Below are positions 1 to 8,155 of a stretch of 64,000 bases of DNA, piece by piece. Every line of letters begins with the position of its first letter. Position 1 is the stretch's first letter. Below the pieces are notes generated by a model. That model was not told where the DNA came from and did no database searches. It worked only from the letters and a program-made list of their open reading frames with translations. A program made the translations under genes and the position numbers. Source of the stretch: Parvibaculum sp046297875 (lineage in GTDB: Bacteria > Pseudomonadota > Alphaproteobacteria > Parvibaculales > Parvibaculaceae); the NCBI RefSeq assembly GCF_046297875.1, contig NZ_JBKBHD010000001.1, forward strand, positions 1,302,001 to 1,366,000, read 5' to 3'.

Positions 1-38
1 ATCAGGAGCCCGCGCCTGAGGATGTGATCGTGGTGTGA
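1..38 (+). CDS. C-terminal end of an upstream gene (partial)
   Basis: Reading from base 3, eleven codons (QEPAPEDVIVV) run to a TGA at 36-38. The acidic, proline-containing end and GC-rich codons are compatible with the C-terminus of a protein that starts before the window. Nothing more can be said about its function. A different frame would also stop nearby, so this is tentative. A hairpin at 67-89 follows and could end the transcript. Confidence 0.3.
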   Translation, partial: QEPAPEDVIVV

Positions 39-66
39 TTTTCTCTGCACTGTTCTATTCTACGTT

Positions 67-89
67 ATGGCCCGCTTTATGCGGGCCAT
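67..89 (+). terminator. Hairpin between partial gene and DUF924 gene
   Basis: A perfect 9-bp inverted repeat (67-75 with 81-89) encloses a 5-base TTTAT loop. It lies after the partial upstream gene and before the DUF924 start. There is only a weak T tract after it, so it may be an imperfect terminator. Confidence 0.4.
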
Positions 90-110
90 TCCGTTTGAGG
101 TGCCGCAGCC

Positions 111-653
111 ATGTCCCGTCCCCGCGATGTTCTCGATTTCTGGTTTGCCGCCGGCCCTGAAAAATGGTTCGCGAAGAGCGATGAATTCGATGCGGAGATA
201 AAGCGCCGTTTCGGCGAGACGCATCGCGAGGGTTCGGAAGGCAAGCTCGGCGCATGGGCGAATGAGGCGCAGGGTTCGCTCGCGCTCATCCTCGTGCTCG
301 ATCAATTCTCGCGCAATCTCTGGCGGAACGATCACCGCGCCTTCGCGCAGGATGCGAAGGCGCTTGCGCTGGCCGACGAAGCGGTCAGGCGCCGCTTCGA
401 TGTGGAAACGCCGGCGACTGCGCGCAAATGGTTTTACATGCCCTATATGCATTCCGAAGAACTCGACGCGCAGGAGCGGGGGCTCGTCTATTTCGCGCAG
501 CGCCTCGACGACCCGGAGACGATGCGCCATGCCGTCGAACATGCGGATATCATCCGCCGCTTCGGTCGGTTCCCGCATCGCAACGCAGTACTTGGCCGGG
601 TGACGACGCCGGAAGAGCAGAGCTTTCTCGATCAGGGCGGCTTCAAGGGCTGA
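111..653 (+). CDS. DUF924 family protein
   Basis: This 180-residue protein matches DUF924, a widespread bacterial family of all-helical, TPR-like proteins of unknown biochemical function. Visible family marks are the N-terminal DVLDFWF, then LILVLDQFSRNLWRND near residues 59-74, KWFYMPYMHSE near 105-115, and the C-terminal RFGRFPHRNAVLGR motif near 150-163. Length is normal for the family. The ATG at 111 gives the expected N-terminus. It stands alone between a hairpin and a gene-free stretch, so context does not suggest a role. Confidence 0.85.
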   Translation: MSRPRDVLDFWFAAGPEKWFAKSDEFDAEIKRRFGETHREGSEGKLGAWANEAQGSLALILVLDQFSRNLWRNDHRAFAQDAKALALADEAVRRRFDVETPATARKWFYMPYMHSEELDAQERGLVYFAQRLDDPETMRHAVEHADIIRRFGRFPHRNAVLGRVTTPEEQSFLDQGGFKG

Positions 654-670
654 ACGCGAGGGGCTGAATT

Positions 671-712
671 TGCCGCCCTGCGGCAAGGGCTTCCGGCAAA
701 GCTTGCCGGAAG
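671..712 (+). terminator. Paired hairpins after DUF924 gene
   Basis: Two perfect stem-loops sit back to back: 671-676 with 680-685 (6 bp, 3-base loop) and 690-699 with 703-712 (10 bp, 3-base loop). They lie just after the DUF924 stop and could end transcription or stabilise the 3' end. No T run follows, so a classical intrinsic terminator is not certain. Confidence 0.4.
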
Positions 713-833
713 TGTTAATGCGGTGCCCTGTGGATAAGTCAACCCATTGAAATAAAGGGGATTTTTCCGGCCCTTCGTCTGGTCCGCGGGTTGCAATCCG
801 TTTGCCAAACAGGCTCAAACGGAGACCCCGCCC

Positions 834-1040
834 ATGATTACCGATCGCGAAATCAACCTGCTCGCCGCCTATATGGTCGATACCCACGGCCGCAAGGCGC
901 TTTCCTATGCCGATACGGCTGTTCTGGAGCTTGAGGAAATCGGCGAGAAAATGCGTGCCGATGCCTGGCGGATGCTGCGTGTCGTCGTGGAAGACATGGT
1001 GGAAGGCCGCCGCAGCCGCGAAGGCGAAATCCTCCACTGA
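834..1040 (+). CDS. Small conserved hypothetical protein
   Basis: This 68-residue acidic helical protein begins MITDREINLLAAYMVDTHG. It has no signal peptide, membrane segment or recognised domain. The codon use is the same as in neighbouring real genes, and a GGAG about 10 bases before the ATG could serve as a ribosome-binding site. The heptad-like pattern of aliphatic and charged residues suggests a short helical hairpin. I believe similar small proteins exist in other alphaproteobacteria, but I cannot name a family. It stands alone between DUF924 and the esterase gene. Confidence 0.6.
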   Translation: MITDREINLLAAYMVDTHGRKALSYADTAVLELEEIGEKMRADAWRMLRVVVEDMVEGRRSREGEILH

Positions 1041-1130
1041 TCCCGCCCCGAATTTGCCGCTTGGCGCTTTCCGCGCCCGGCGGCTAAAACGGTCCCTCAC
1101 GAAATTCAGAAGGCGGGAGGGCCACCCAGA

Positions 1131-2072
1131 ATGTCACTCGATCCACAGGCGAAGGCGCTGCTCGAACAGATGGCGGCGAACCCGGACGCACCGCGTCTGA
1201 TCGATCTGCCGCCGGCAGGCGGGCGCGAAATGTACCGCGCCATGGCCGCCATGCTCGATCCGCAGGGTATTCCGATCGGCAAGGTCGAGGACCGCGCCAT
1301 TCCCGGCCCCGCCGGCGATATTTCCGTCCGCATCTACACGCCGGTCGCGGCCGGCGGCACGGGTCCCGCGCTCGTTTATTATCATGGCGGCGGCTGGGTC
1401 ATCGGCGACCTCGAAACCCATGACGCGCTTTGCCGCACGCTCGCCAATGAGGCGGGCTTGAAGGTGATCGCCGTCGATTACCGCCTTGCGCCGGAACATC
1501 CTTTCCCCGCCGCCATCGACGATGCCTATGCGGCCACTAAATGGGTCGAGGCGAATGCGTCCGAAATCGGCATCGACCCGAACCGTATCGCCGTTGCGGG
1601 CGACAGCGCGGGCGGTAACCTTGCCGCCGCCGTCTCGCTCCGTTCCAAGGCCGAGAAGGGACCGCATATCGCCTTCCAGCTTCTCATTTATCCGGTAACG
1701 GATGCGCCGCGCACCACGCAGTCCTACAAGGATTTCGCTGCGGGTCACATGCTCGAAGCCGAAGGCATGGACTGGTTCTGGAACCATTATGTGCTGAGCG
1801 CGGGCACAGATCCGAAGCATCCCTATGCCGCGCCGCTTCATGCGGAATCGCTCACCGGGCTTCCGCCGGCCTATGTCGTCACCGCCGGTTTCGATGTGCT
1901 GCGCGACGAGGGCAAGGCCTATGCCGAAGCGCTCAAGAAGGCGGGCGTTGCGGTGGAATATGTCAATTACGAAGGCATGATCCACGGCTTCTTCAACATG
2001 CAGGGCGTGCTCGATGTTGCGCGCGATGCCGTGAAGGCGGCGGCGAAGGCGCTGAAGGACGCGCTCGCATGA
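1131..2072 (+). CDS. Alpha/beta hydrolase, HSL-type esterase/lipase
   Basis: A 313-residue soluble carboxylesterase of the hormone-sensitive-lipase (family IV) group, expected to hydrolyse short to medium acyl esters. The oxyanion-hole motif HGGGW is at residues 85-89 and the nucleophile elbow GDSAGG at 157-162, giving Ser159. Asp255 (in TAGFDVLRDEG) and His285 (in EGMIHGF) complete the triad. The length is typical. The start at 1131 follows a GGAGGGCC-type ribosome-binding site. An acyl-CoA ligase gene follows 99 bases later on the same strand, so released fatty acids could be activated by its product, although this link is inferred. Confidence 0.92.
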   Translation: MSLDPQAKALLEQMAANPDAPRLIDLPPAGGREMYRAMAAMLDPQGIPIGKVEDRAIPGPAGDISVRIYTPVAAGGTGPALVYYHGGGWVIGDLETHDALCRTLANEAGLKVIAVDYRLAPEHPFPAAIDDAYAATKWVEANASEIGIDPNRIAVAGDSAGGNLAAAVSLRSKAEKGPHIAFQLLIYPVTDAPRTTQSYKDFAAGHMLEAEGMDWFWNHYVLSAGTDPKHPYAAPLHAESLTGLPPAYVVTAGFDVLRDEGKAYAEALKKAGVAVEYVNYEGMIHGFFNMQGVLDVARDAVKAAAKALKDALA

Positions 2073-2171
2073 TCTCTTGCTTGCCATGACCCGGCGTCAG
2101 ATTCGTGCGCTGGGCATGGCAGCATCCCTCGCCATGCGCTATAGGACGGGAAACAACAGGGGGAAGTTTTC

Positions 2172-3758
2172 ATGCCCGCGCTCCGTTCGCCGCTCGTCCA
2201 CCCATTTTCGAACTTCGACGTGCCGCATCTTCTCGCGGCTCATGCTGCAGCGCGGCCGGAACATCCTTTCCTGATCTGGGAGCCCTTCGAGGGCGAGGCG
2301 CGCATCTGGTCCTATGCGCGCTTCCAGCATGAGGTCATGCAGGTTGCCGCCGGGCTCAGGAAGCGCGGCGTGAAGTTCGGCGAGCGCGTGCTCGTCCATC
2401 TCGACAATTGCCCCGAAAGCCTCATCGCCTGGTATGCCTGCGCCCATCTCGGCGCCGTCGCCGTTACAACCAATGCGCGCTCCGTTGCCGACGATCTCAC
2501 CTATTTCAGCGATCATGCAGGCGTTGTCGGCGCGATCACGCAGCCGGCCTTCGCCTCGCTCGTCGCGTCTTCCTGCGCGAGGATCAAATGGCTCGCCGTA
2601 ACGGAGACTGACAACGGGGCTGCGCCCGCTGAGAAAAACCTGCCCGCGAAGTCCGAAAGTTTCGCCGAGCTTTATGGCGATGCTTCCGATGTATCGCTCC
2701 GCTCGCCCGATCCGATGGCGCGCGTCGGCATCCAGTACACCTCGGGCACGACCTCGCGGCCAAAGGGCGTCGTCTGGACCCATGCCAATGCGCTCTGGGG
2801 CGGCAAGTTATGTGCGCTGCATGAGGATCTGCGGCAATCGGACGTGCATCTCACCTATCTGCCGCTCTTCCACACCAATGCGCAGTCTTATTCGGTGCTC
2901 GCCGCGCTCTGGGCAGGCGCGACGGTCGTGTTGCAGCCGCGCTTTTCCGCCTCGCGTTTCTGGTCCGTATCGCAGAAGCACAATTGCACCTGGACCTCAA
3001 TGGTGCCCTTCTGCGTCCGCGCGCTGATGGGCCAGGAAAAACCGAAATCCCATTCCTACCGCTATTGGGGCAATGGCATTTCCGCGCCGCCGACCGATGC
3101 GCATTTTGGCGTCAAGACCATCGGCTGGTGGGGCATGACCGAAACCATCACGCATGGCATTGTCGGCGACGTTCATCTGCCGAACCGGCCCATGTCGATC
3201 GGCAAGCCGTCGCATGCCTATGAAATTGCGATCCTGCGCGACAATGGCGAGCCGGTCGATCCCGGCGAGACGGGCAATCTTCTCGTGCGCGGCGTGCCCG
3301 GCCTCTCGCTCTTCCTCGAATATCTCAACAATGAGGAAGCGACCGCGAAGAGCTATGACGATCAGGGCTATTTCATCACCGGCGACCGCGTGACGCTTGG
3401 CGAGGACGGTTTCATCTCCTTTGCCGACCGCGACAAGGACATGCTGAAAGTCGGCGGCGAAAATGTCGCCGCCTCCGAGATCGAGCGCGTCATCATGACG
3501 GTTCCGGGCATTCACGAATGCGCGGTGGTCGCAAGGCGCGACCCGATGCTCGACGAGGTGCCCGTCGCCTTCGTGCTGGTGCCGGGCGGCGAGGCGGCGG
3601 CGCCGAAGGATCTCGTGGCGCAGATCGACGCAGCCTGTGCAAAGGGACTTGCGGACTTCAAGCGTCCGCGCGACATTCGCATTGTTGCCGAATTGCCGCG
3701 TTCCACGCTCGAGAAGATCGCGAAGGCCGAGCTCCGCAAGCTGATCGAACAGGACTGA
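2172..3758 (+). CDS. AMP-dependent acyl-CoA synthetase/ligase
   Basis: A 528-residue member of the ANL adenylate-forming family, which activates a carboxylic acid to acyl-AMP and then to acyl-CoA. The phosphate-binding motif YTSGTTSRPKGV is at about residues 189-200. GWWGMTET follows as the A5 region, then YFITGDRVTLGEDGF (A7/A8) with the hinge KDMLKVGGENV, and a C-terminal catalytic lysine is likely in STLEKIAKAEL. The sequence resembles CaiC-like or crotonobetaine-type ligases, but the substrate cannot be read from sequence. The gene lies downstream of an esterase and upstream of a SulP transporter. Confidence 0.9.
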   Translation: MPALRSPLVHPFSNFDVPHLLAAHAAARPEHPFLIWEPFEGEARIWSYARFQHEVMQVAAGLRKRGVKFGERVLVHLDNCPESLIAWYACAHLGAVAVTTNARSVADDLTYFSDHAGVVGAITQPAFASLVASSCARIKWLAVTETDNGAAPAEKNLPAKSESFAELYGDASDVSLRSPDPMARVGIQYTSGTTSRPKGVVWTHANALWGGKLCALHEDLRQSDVHLTYLPLFHTNAQSYSVLAALWAGATVVLQPRFSASRFWSVSQKHNCTWTSMVPFCVRALMGQEKPKSHSYRYWGNGISAPPTDAHFGVKTIGWWGMTETITHGIVGDVHLPNRPMSIGKPSHAYEIAILRDNGEPVDPGETGNLLVRGVPGLSLFLEYLNNEEATAKSYDDQGYFITGDRVTLGEDGFISFADRDKDMLKVGGENVAASEIERVIMTVPGIHECAVVARRDPMLDEVPVAFVLVPGGEAAAPKDLVAQIDAACAKGLADFKRPRDIRIVAELPRSTLEKIAKAELRKLIEQD

Positions 3759-3783
3759 GGCGCGAATCCCGGGGGATCTTCCC

Positions 3784-5469
3784 ACGCAAGGGAAACCGTC
3801 ATCGCCGCAACTTTTCGTCCCGAAGCTCGTCACCGCGCTCCGGGAAGGCTATCGCTTCGCCGATTTCCGCGCCGATTTCATTGCCGGTCTCACCGTCGCC
3901 ATCGTCGCCCTGCCGCTTGCCATGGCGCTTGCGATTGCGAGCGGCACCACGCCCGACAAGGGCCTCATCACGGCGGTTGTCGCGGGCTTCCTCATTTCCG
4001 CGCTTGGTGGCAGCCGCTTCCAGATCGGCGGGCCGACCGGCGCCTTTGTGGTGGTCGTATTCAATGTCATCGCCGTTCACAGCTATGACGGGCTTCTGAT
4101 CGCAACCGCGATGGCGGGGCTCATGCTGATCGGCGCCGGGCTCCTGCGCGCGGGTACCTTCATCAAATATATTCCCGAGCCCGTGGTCACGGGCTTCACG
4201 GCGGGCATCGCGGTCATAATCGCAGCAAGCCAGGTCAGGGAATTTCTAGGCCTCACGCTTGAAAGCGAACCCGCACCGTTCATCGAGAAGCTCGTCGCTC
4301 TGTCCGGCGCTTTCGGCACCATCTCGCCCGCCACCGTCGCGGTCGGCATGTCTGCGCTTGTGCTCATTCTCTGGCTCCGCGCCACGCGGCCTGCCCTGCC
4401 GGGTTTCCTGATAGCGGTTGTGCTGTCGGCCTTTTTCGTCTGGCTTTTTGCGCTGCCTGCCGAAACCATCGGCACGCGCTTCGCCGGGCTCGAGCCCTCC
4501 TTCGCGCTTCCGGCCTTCCCGGAGGTGACGATGGAGCGCATCGTCACGCTCTTCCCGAGCGCCTTTACCATTGCCTTCCTTGCCGGCGTCGAGTCGCTTC
4601 TCTCGGCGATGGTCGCGGACAGCATGACGGGCCGCCGCCATCGCTCGAATACGGAGCTTGTGGCGCAGGGCGTTGCAAATTGCGCCTCGGCTGCAATCGG
4701 CGGTTTGCCGGCCACCGGCGCCATTGCACGCACAGCGACCAATATCCGTTCCGGCGCGCGCAGCCCCATCGCGGGTATGCTGCACGCCTTATTCCTGCTC
4801 GCCTTCATGGGTCTCGCTTGGCCGCTTGCGACCTATATTCCGCTTGCCGCGCTATCGGCGGTTCTCCTGGTCGTCGCCTGGAACATGAGCGAGATCGACA
4901 AGTTCCGTCACCTGATGCGCGCACCCATTGGCGACAGGGCCGTGCTTCTCATCACCTTCGCGCTCACCGTGCTGGTCGATCTCACCGTCGCCATCGAGGT
5001 CGGCGTCGTGCTTGCCGCCGTGCTCTTCATGCACCGCATGTCGGAGGCGGTTGAAGTGCAGGCCGATCTTCACCTCGTCGAGGAAGATGTGAGCGACGAT
5101 GCGCCCCGCGACTTCCAGCCCATGCGGGAATACGACCTGCCGCCCGGCGTTGCCGCGAGCCTCATTCGCGGGCCGTTCTTCTTTGGTGTCGCAATGCGGC
5201 TCGGCGAAACGCTGGAGCGGATCGGCGCGCCGCCGAAAGTGCTGATCGTGCGGTTGCGCGCCGTGCCGATCATCGATGCAACCGGCGTCACCGCACTTGA
5301 GACCATGATTGATCGCTGCGAGAAGAACGGGACGAAGGTCATCGTCACCGCGCTGCAGCCGCAGCCCGCCCGCGTGCTCGCCGACATGCATGTGCTCGAC
5401 CGCGTCACCCGCGCGCCGGACTTCGCCACCGCCATCGAGATGGCGAAGGAGATGATGCGGGAGGGGTAG
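3784..5469 (+). CDS. SulP family anion transporter (sulfate/bicarbonate type), non-canonical start
   Basis: An inner-membrane SulP transporter with ten or more hydrophobic segments and a C-terminal STAS domain (VRLRAVPIIDATGVTALE). The first ATG in frame (3922) would remove FIAGLTVAIVALPLAMA, which is part of the conserved first membrane segment, so translation must begin earlier. The frame is open from 3745, but no ATG, GTG or TTG precedes 3922. An ACG at 3784 lies 7 bases after GGGGGA (3771-3776) and would give an N-terminus of usual family length, so I use it here. A sequencing error turning ATG into ACG is the main alternative. Substrate is not determined; family members carry sulfate, bicarbonate or dicarboxylates. 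Confidence 0.85.
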   Translation, partial: TQGKPSSPQLFVPKLVTALREGYRFADFRADFIAGLTVAIVALPLAMALAIASGTTPDKGLITAVVAGFLISALGGSRFQIGGPTGAFVVVVFNVIAVHSYDGLLIATAMAGLMLIGAGLLRAGTFIKYIPEPVVTGFTAGIAVIIAASQVREFLGLTLESEPAPFIEKLVALSGAFGTISPATVAVGMSALVLILWLRATRPALPGFLIAVVLSAFFVWLFALPAETIGTRFAGLEPSFALPAFPEVTMERIVTLFPSAFTIAFLAGVESLLSAMVADSMTGRRHRSNTELVAQGVANCASAAIGGLPATGAIARTATNIRSGARSPIAGMLHALFLLAFMGLAWPLATYIPLAALSAVLLVVAWNMSEIDKFRHLMRAPIGDRAVLLITFALTVLVDLTVAIEVGVVLAAVLFMHRMSEAVEVQADLHLVEEDVSDDAPRDFQPMREYDLPPGVAASLIRGPFFFGVAMRLGETLERIGAPPKVLIVRLRAVPIIDATGVTALETMIDRCEKNGTKVIVTALQPQPARVLADMHVLDRVTRAPDFATAIEMAKEMMREG

Positions 5470-5472
5470 GGA

Positions 5473-7143
5473 TTACCCCAGCAGCTTGCCCGGGTTCATC
5501 ACACCTTTCGGGTCCATCTCGCGCTTCGTCGCCTTCAGGAGGGCAAAGCCGATTTCGCCCTTTTCCTCTGCAAGCCAGGGCGCGTGATCGAGGCCGACGC
5601 CGTGATGATGGCTAATCGTGCCGCCATTCATCAGGATCGCGTCGGAGGCGGCACGCTTGATTGCCTGCCATTGCTCCACCTCGCGGTCGAGCTGGCGCGG
5701 GAAGATGAAGGTGAAATAGAGGCTCGAGCCATCGGGATAGGAGTGGCTCACATGGCCCATCACGATGCCGCGCGCATGTTGATCGGGCATATGCGCCGCC
5801 ATCGCGTCGGCAATCGCCGCGGAAACCTTCTCATGCAGGTTTGCGATGTTCGACCAGCGCGTCGAGGTTTCGAGCGTGTCGACGCCAAGGCCCTTGTCCA
5901 TCATCGGGTCGCGGATCGCGGGGCTGTCGAAGCGCCCGTGATACCAGCGCTTGCCGGGGCCGGTGCCAAGAGCGAGAGCGCCATGCCGCTTGCATATTTC
6001 TTCCGTCTGTTCCTGCGCCCAGATCACCGTTTCCTTCGTGCCTTCATGTCCGATCAACATGAGGCAGGGCGCTTCGTTGAAGCCCTTCATCTTGAGGTAT
6101 GCCGCTTGCAGCTTCGATTTCAGTCCGCCGCTGCTTGAGGATGAGAAGGTCTGAAAGAAGTGGGTTTCGGGCGCATCGGAGAGGCGCACCATGGCGACGG
6201 GAATTTCCGCATGGTTGATGCGGCGCGCGGCCTCCACGCCGGCGGCGAAGTTCTTGAAGAGATAGCCGCGATAGTCCTTCCGTTCCGGCAGCTCGTGGAT
6301 CTTCACCGTCGCTTCCACGATCACGCCAAGAATGCCCTCCGAGCCTGCGACCAACTGGTTGAGGTTCGGGCCGGCCGCGCTTGCGGGCGTCGCCTCTGTC
6401 GTCCAGAAGCCCTTTGGTGTTGCGAGCTTTGCGGAGACAAGCCATTTCTCGGCCTTGCCATAGCGGTTCGACTGCTGGCCCGCGCCGCGCGCGGCAATCC
6501 AGCCGCCCAGCGTGGAGAGCGGAAAGCTCTGCGGATAATGGCCAAGCGTAACGCCATGCGCCTGCAACTGCTCCTCGAGCTGCGGGCCATAGATCCCCGC
6601 CTCGATCCGCGCCGTCATCGACATCTTGTCGATCTGGATGATGCGGGTCATCAGTGTCGTGTCGAGCGTCAGCACCGCGCCGCCAAGCGACTTCGCCATT
6701 GCGTTCACGCCGCCGACGACGGAAGAGCCGCCGCCGAAGGGCACGAGTGCAATGTCTTCCTCCGCGCAGAGTTTCACCACGGCGAGTGCCTCATCGCCGC
6801 TGCGCGGATAGGCAACGGCGTCAGGCGCCATGTCGAGCTTGCCCGCTCGCACATAGAGAAGATCGTGATAGCTCTTGCCGCGTGCATGGAAGGCGCGTTC
6901 GTAGTCGTCGGTGCGAAGCTGGTTCGGGCCGACAATGCCGCGCAGCTTCTCGAGCACCGTTTCCGAAATCCGGCATGTGGGCAGCCGGATCGAGGCAAGC
7001 GGCGCGGCGGGCGTCGCAGGTAGACGCGAAAGCCCCAGCGTTTCCTGAATCCAGTTCCATTTGGGCGAATCCGACGGCAACGGGTTTTCCTGCTTCACGG
7101 GGCCCCAGCCGTTCCAGCGCAGCGTCGTGCGGTCGATGGTCAT
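5473..7143 (-). CDS. FAD-linked oxidase, alkyldihydroxyacetonephosphate synthase-like
   Basis: A 556-residue flavoprotein of the VAO/PCMH fold, closest in pattern to alkylglycerone-phosphate synthase, which replaces the acyl chain of acyl-DHAP with a fatty alcohol to make ether lipids. The FAD-binding stretch VPFGGGSSVVGGV and the later PQSFPLSTLGGWIAARGAGQ are clear, and the C-terminal SHHHGVGLDHAPWL carries the histidine-rich active-site motif. The start at 7143 (MTIDRTTLRW) is chosen over upstream options because GAAGAAGG precedes it. It lies in a minus-strand cluster with a lipid kinase and glycerol-3-phosphate dehydrogenase. A D-lactate or glycolate oxidase-like role is a weaker alternative. 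Confidence 0.88.
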   Translation of the reverse strand: MTIDRTTLRWNGWGPVKQENPLPSDSPKWNWIQETLGLSRLPATPAAPLASIRLPTCRISETVLEKLRGIVGPNQLRTDDYERAFHARGKSYHDLLYVRAGKLDMAPDAVAYPRSGDEALAVVKLCAEEDIALVPFGGGSSVVGGVNAMAKSLGGAVLTLDTTLMTRIIQIDKMSMTARIEAGIYGPQLEEQLQAHGVTLGHYPQSFPLSTLGGWIAARGAGQQSNRYGKAEKWLVSAKLATPKGFWTTEATPASAAGPNLNQLVAGSEGILGVIVEATVKIHELPERKDYRGYLFKNFAAGVEAARRINHAEIPVAMVRLSDAPETHFFQTFSSSSSGGLKSKLQAAYLKMKGFNEAPCLMLIGHEGTKETVIWAQEQTEEICKRHGALALGTGPGKRWYHGRFDSPAIRDPMMDKGLGVDTLETSTRWSNIANLHEKVSAAIADAMAAHMPDQHARGIVMGHVSHSYPDGSSLYFTFIFPRQLDREVEQWQAIKRAASDAILMNGGTISHHHGVGLDHAPWLAEEKGEIGFALLKATKREMDPKGVMNPGKLLG

Positions 7144-7162
7144 GTTTTTCGCCTTCTTCTGT

Positions 7163-8122
7163 TCAGCAGCGCAGCGTGATGGCGCCAGGAAGTATTTCGA
7201 AATGTGCGGGCAGCCGTCCCGGCCCCTCGCCATCCACGTCAATGAGCACGGGCTCGGCTCCGAGCGGCACCGCCGTCACGGTGCGCGCTCGCGTCACCGT
7301 CACTTTCGGTCCGTTCACATGCGTGCCGTCGCGCAGGTTCCCGCTGCCCGTGAGCAGGTCCCAGAAGCCGAGATCACGCATGATGACGAGATCGAACAAG
7401 CCATCATCGGGTTCCGCATCGGGCGCTACCATCATGCCGCTGCCGAAATAGCGGCCATTGGCCACCGCCGCGAGGCCGATATTCGCCACCGTCTCGAAGC
7501 CCTGATCGGTCGTGATGCGCACCGGGCGCGGCTTGTGGCGTATCGCCGTCACAAGCGAACCCCACGTGAAGACGAAATTGCCGCCGAGCGACTTCTGCCA
7601 GGTGGCGTTGTTCACCGCATGCACGGTTTCGCCCGAAAGGCCGAAGCTCGCAATATTGTTGAAATAGCGGTCCTTCTCCTGCCCGTCATGGGCGATGAAG
7701 GTAAGGCGGCCAATGTCGATCCGCCGCGAATTGCCGCTCGCAATGCGCTTCACGCCTTCCGCCGCGTCCTGCGGCAGATCGAAGGTGCGGCGGAAGTCGC
7801 CGCCCGTACCCGCGTTCAGCACGGCGAGATGCGCGTCCGGATTGATCAGCGCTCCCGCCTCGAAAAACCCGTTCACCACCTCGTCGATGGTGCCATCGCC
7901 CCCCACCGCGATCACGAGCTGCGCATTGTCGTGCAGCGAATGCCGCGCGAGTTCGGCGGCGGGCAGATAATGCGGCGTCGAGGGCCCGCCCGTAAAGTGC
8001 GTGCGCACGGGGCCAAGTTCCTTTTCCAGCGTTTCCGCGATCACGCGCCAGGCGCGGCCGGTGCGGCCGCCGCCCGAGCGCGGGTTCACGATGGCTGCAA
8101 CATGCGGCATCCCCCTGGCCAT
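7163..8122 (-). CDS. Diacylglycerol/sphingosine kinase family lipid kinase
   Basis: A 319-residue soluble lipid kinase of the DAGK-catalytic family (DgkB, YegS and sphingosine-kinase relatives). The nucleotide-binding GGDGT is at residues 74-78, preceded by IVNPRSGGGR, which is the typical N-terminal motif. Later residues (VLNAGTGGDF, NIASFGLSGETV) fit the family's second domain. It probably phosphorylates diacylglycerol or a related lipid. The gene is 19 bases upstream of the alkyl-DHAP-synthase-like gene and 33 bases downstream of the glycerol-3-phosphate dehydrogenase gene, so the three are probably one operon. Confidence 0.88.
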   Translation of the reverse strand: MARGMPHVAAIVNPRSGGGRTGRAWRVIAETLEKELGPVRTHFTGGPSTPHYLPAAELARHSLHDNAQLVIAVGGDGTIDEVVNGFFEAGALINPDAHLAVLNAGTGGDFRRTFDLPQDAAEGVKRIASGNSRRIDIGRLTFIAHDGQEKDRYFNNIASFGLSGETVHAVNNATWQKSLGGNFVFTWGSLVTAIRHKPRPVRITTDQGFETVANIGLAAVANGRYFGSGMMVAPDAEPDDGLFDLVIMRDLGFWDLLTGSGNLRDGTHVNGPKVTVTRARTVTAVPLGAEPVLIDVDGEGPGRLPAHFEILPGAITLRC

Positions 8123-8155
8123 AACTTCCTCCCCGTTCTTGCTCTTTTTTTCTTC

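Noticed and set aside
729..737. Perfect DnaA box (TGTGGATAA)
   Set aside because: Only one copy is seen, with no AT-rich unwinding region or cluster, so it is not evidence for an origin.
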